From Burkholderiales bacterium PBB3 (GTDB lineage: Bacteria; Pseudomonadota; Gammaproteobacteria; Burkholderiales; Burkholderiaceae_C), in NCBI GenBank assembly GCA_002256115.1, contig NKIK01000011.1:47091-111090 (forward strand): a DNA stretch of 64,000 nucleotides, read 5' to 3'. The translations under genes were made by a program, and so were the position numbers. The notes below the pieces were generated by a model that was not told the DNA's origin, ran no database searches, and saw only the letters and a list, made by a program, of their open reading frames with translations. Positions 63,835 through 64,000 of this stretch are shown here, in pieces. Every line of letters starts with the position of its first letter. Within the stretch, counting starts at the first letter, position 1.

Positions 63835-64000
63835 TCACCACAATTTTGCCTGCGCCCAACAAGCGGCGATGATCGTGGGGCGTCTTTGCGCACTCTTGAG
63901 CTTGTTGCGCGCGGTTGTCTGCAATTCGCTCAGGTTGTTCGGGCAGTAGTTGGCCATAGCGTGGCGTTTGAGCCAGGCCCACAAATACTCCACCGGATTG
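63835..64000 (-). mobile_element. IS630-family transposase, C-terminal part
   Basis: The 54 C-terminal residues read NPVEYLWAWLKRHAMANYCP, then QTTARNKLKSAQRRPTIIA, ending AKLW and TGA at 63835-63837. NPVE(Y)LW, with the last catalytic acid, is the family signature of the IS630/Tc1-mariner DDE transposases. The rest lies beyond the window. The IS end is probably near 63810, where TA, the family target, is found. Confidence 0.85.

Overview
The window looks like a chromosomal piece of a betaproteobacterium of the family Comamonadaceae (Rhodoferax-, Polaromonas- or Curvibacter-like). This rests on the high GC content, the style of the gene products, dense ATGA/GTGA gene overlaps and a dispersed 56-bp intergenic repeat of a kind I associate with that family. 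No rRNA, tRNA, CRISPR array, integrase or replication origin is visible.

Layout. 1-3400: end of a beta-propeller lipoprotein, a cofactor-free haloperoxidase/esterase and a secreted protein. 3414-10669 (minus): a complete dipeptide/oligopeptide ABC importer operon with two tandem paralogous binding proteins. 10914-12461: TPR protein with a GT9-like C-terminus. 12533-21375: a candidate defence island made of an HTH regulator, divergent from a tightly coupled operon (PLD-SNF2 helicase, Eco57I-type adenine methylase, DprA/SLOG-like protein, small protein), facing a phosphoribosyltransferase gene that overlaps a second small gene. 21681-25496: TPR protein, GntR/UTRA regulator and S41 protease. 25619-31030: double methyltransferase, DegT-type aminotransferase and a double GT2 glycosyltransferase (surface glycan or protein glycosylation). 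31014-33545: SNF2 helicase. 33784-37386: a 1200-residue nucleosidase-NACHT-pentapeptide-WD40 STAND protein, probably antiphage. 37869-49334: mostly housekeeping and envelope genes (DUF2007, MBL-fold, VOC, beta/gamma-crystallin, cardiolipin-synthase-like, START-like, FAD oxidoreductase, CadC-like regulator, SBP_bac_3). 49446-54564: small secreted proteins around a MacAB-type efflux operon. 54578-57747: PadR regulator divergent from a 2,4-dienoyl-CoA-reductase-like flavoenzyme carrying an extra NTF2-like domain. 57850-63000: TonB-dependent receptor, CDF metal exporter and membrane class III cyclase. 63065-64000: a DUF5666 gene whose 5' part is replaced by the end of an IS630-family transposase.

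The strongest leads are (1) the helicase/methylase/DprA-like/PRTase island, which looks like a two-gene restriction-type module merged with ShosTA-like components; (2) the PNP-NACHT-WD40 protein, built like an NLR with a nucleosidase effector; and (3) a 56-bp repeat present nine times at constant length, copies of which bracket both defence loci in direct orientation, and one of which supplies the stop codon of a gene. Function calls rest on motifs read by eye; no database search was run.
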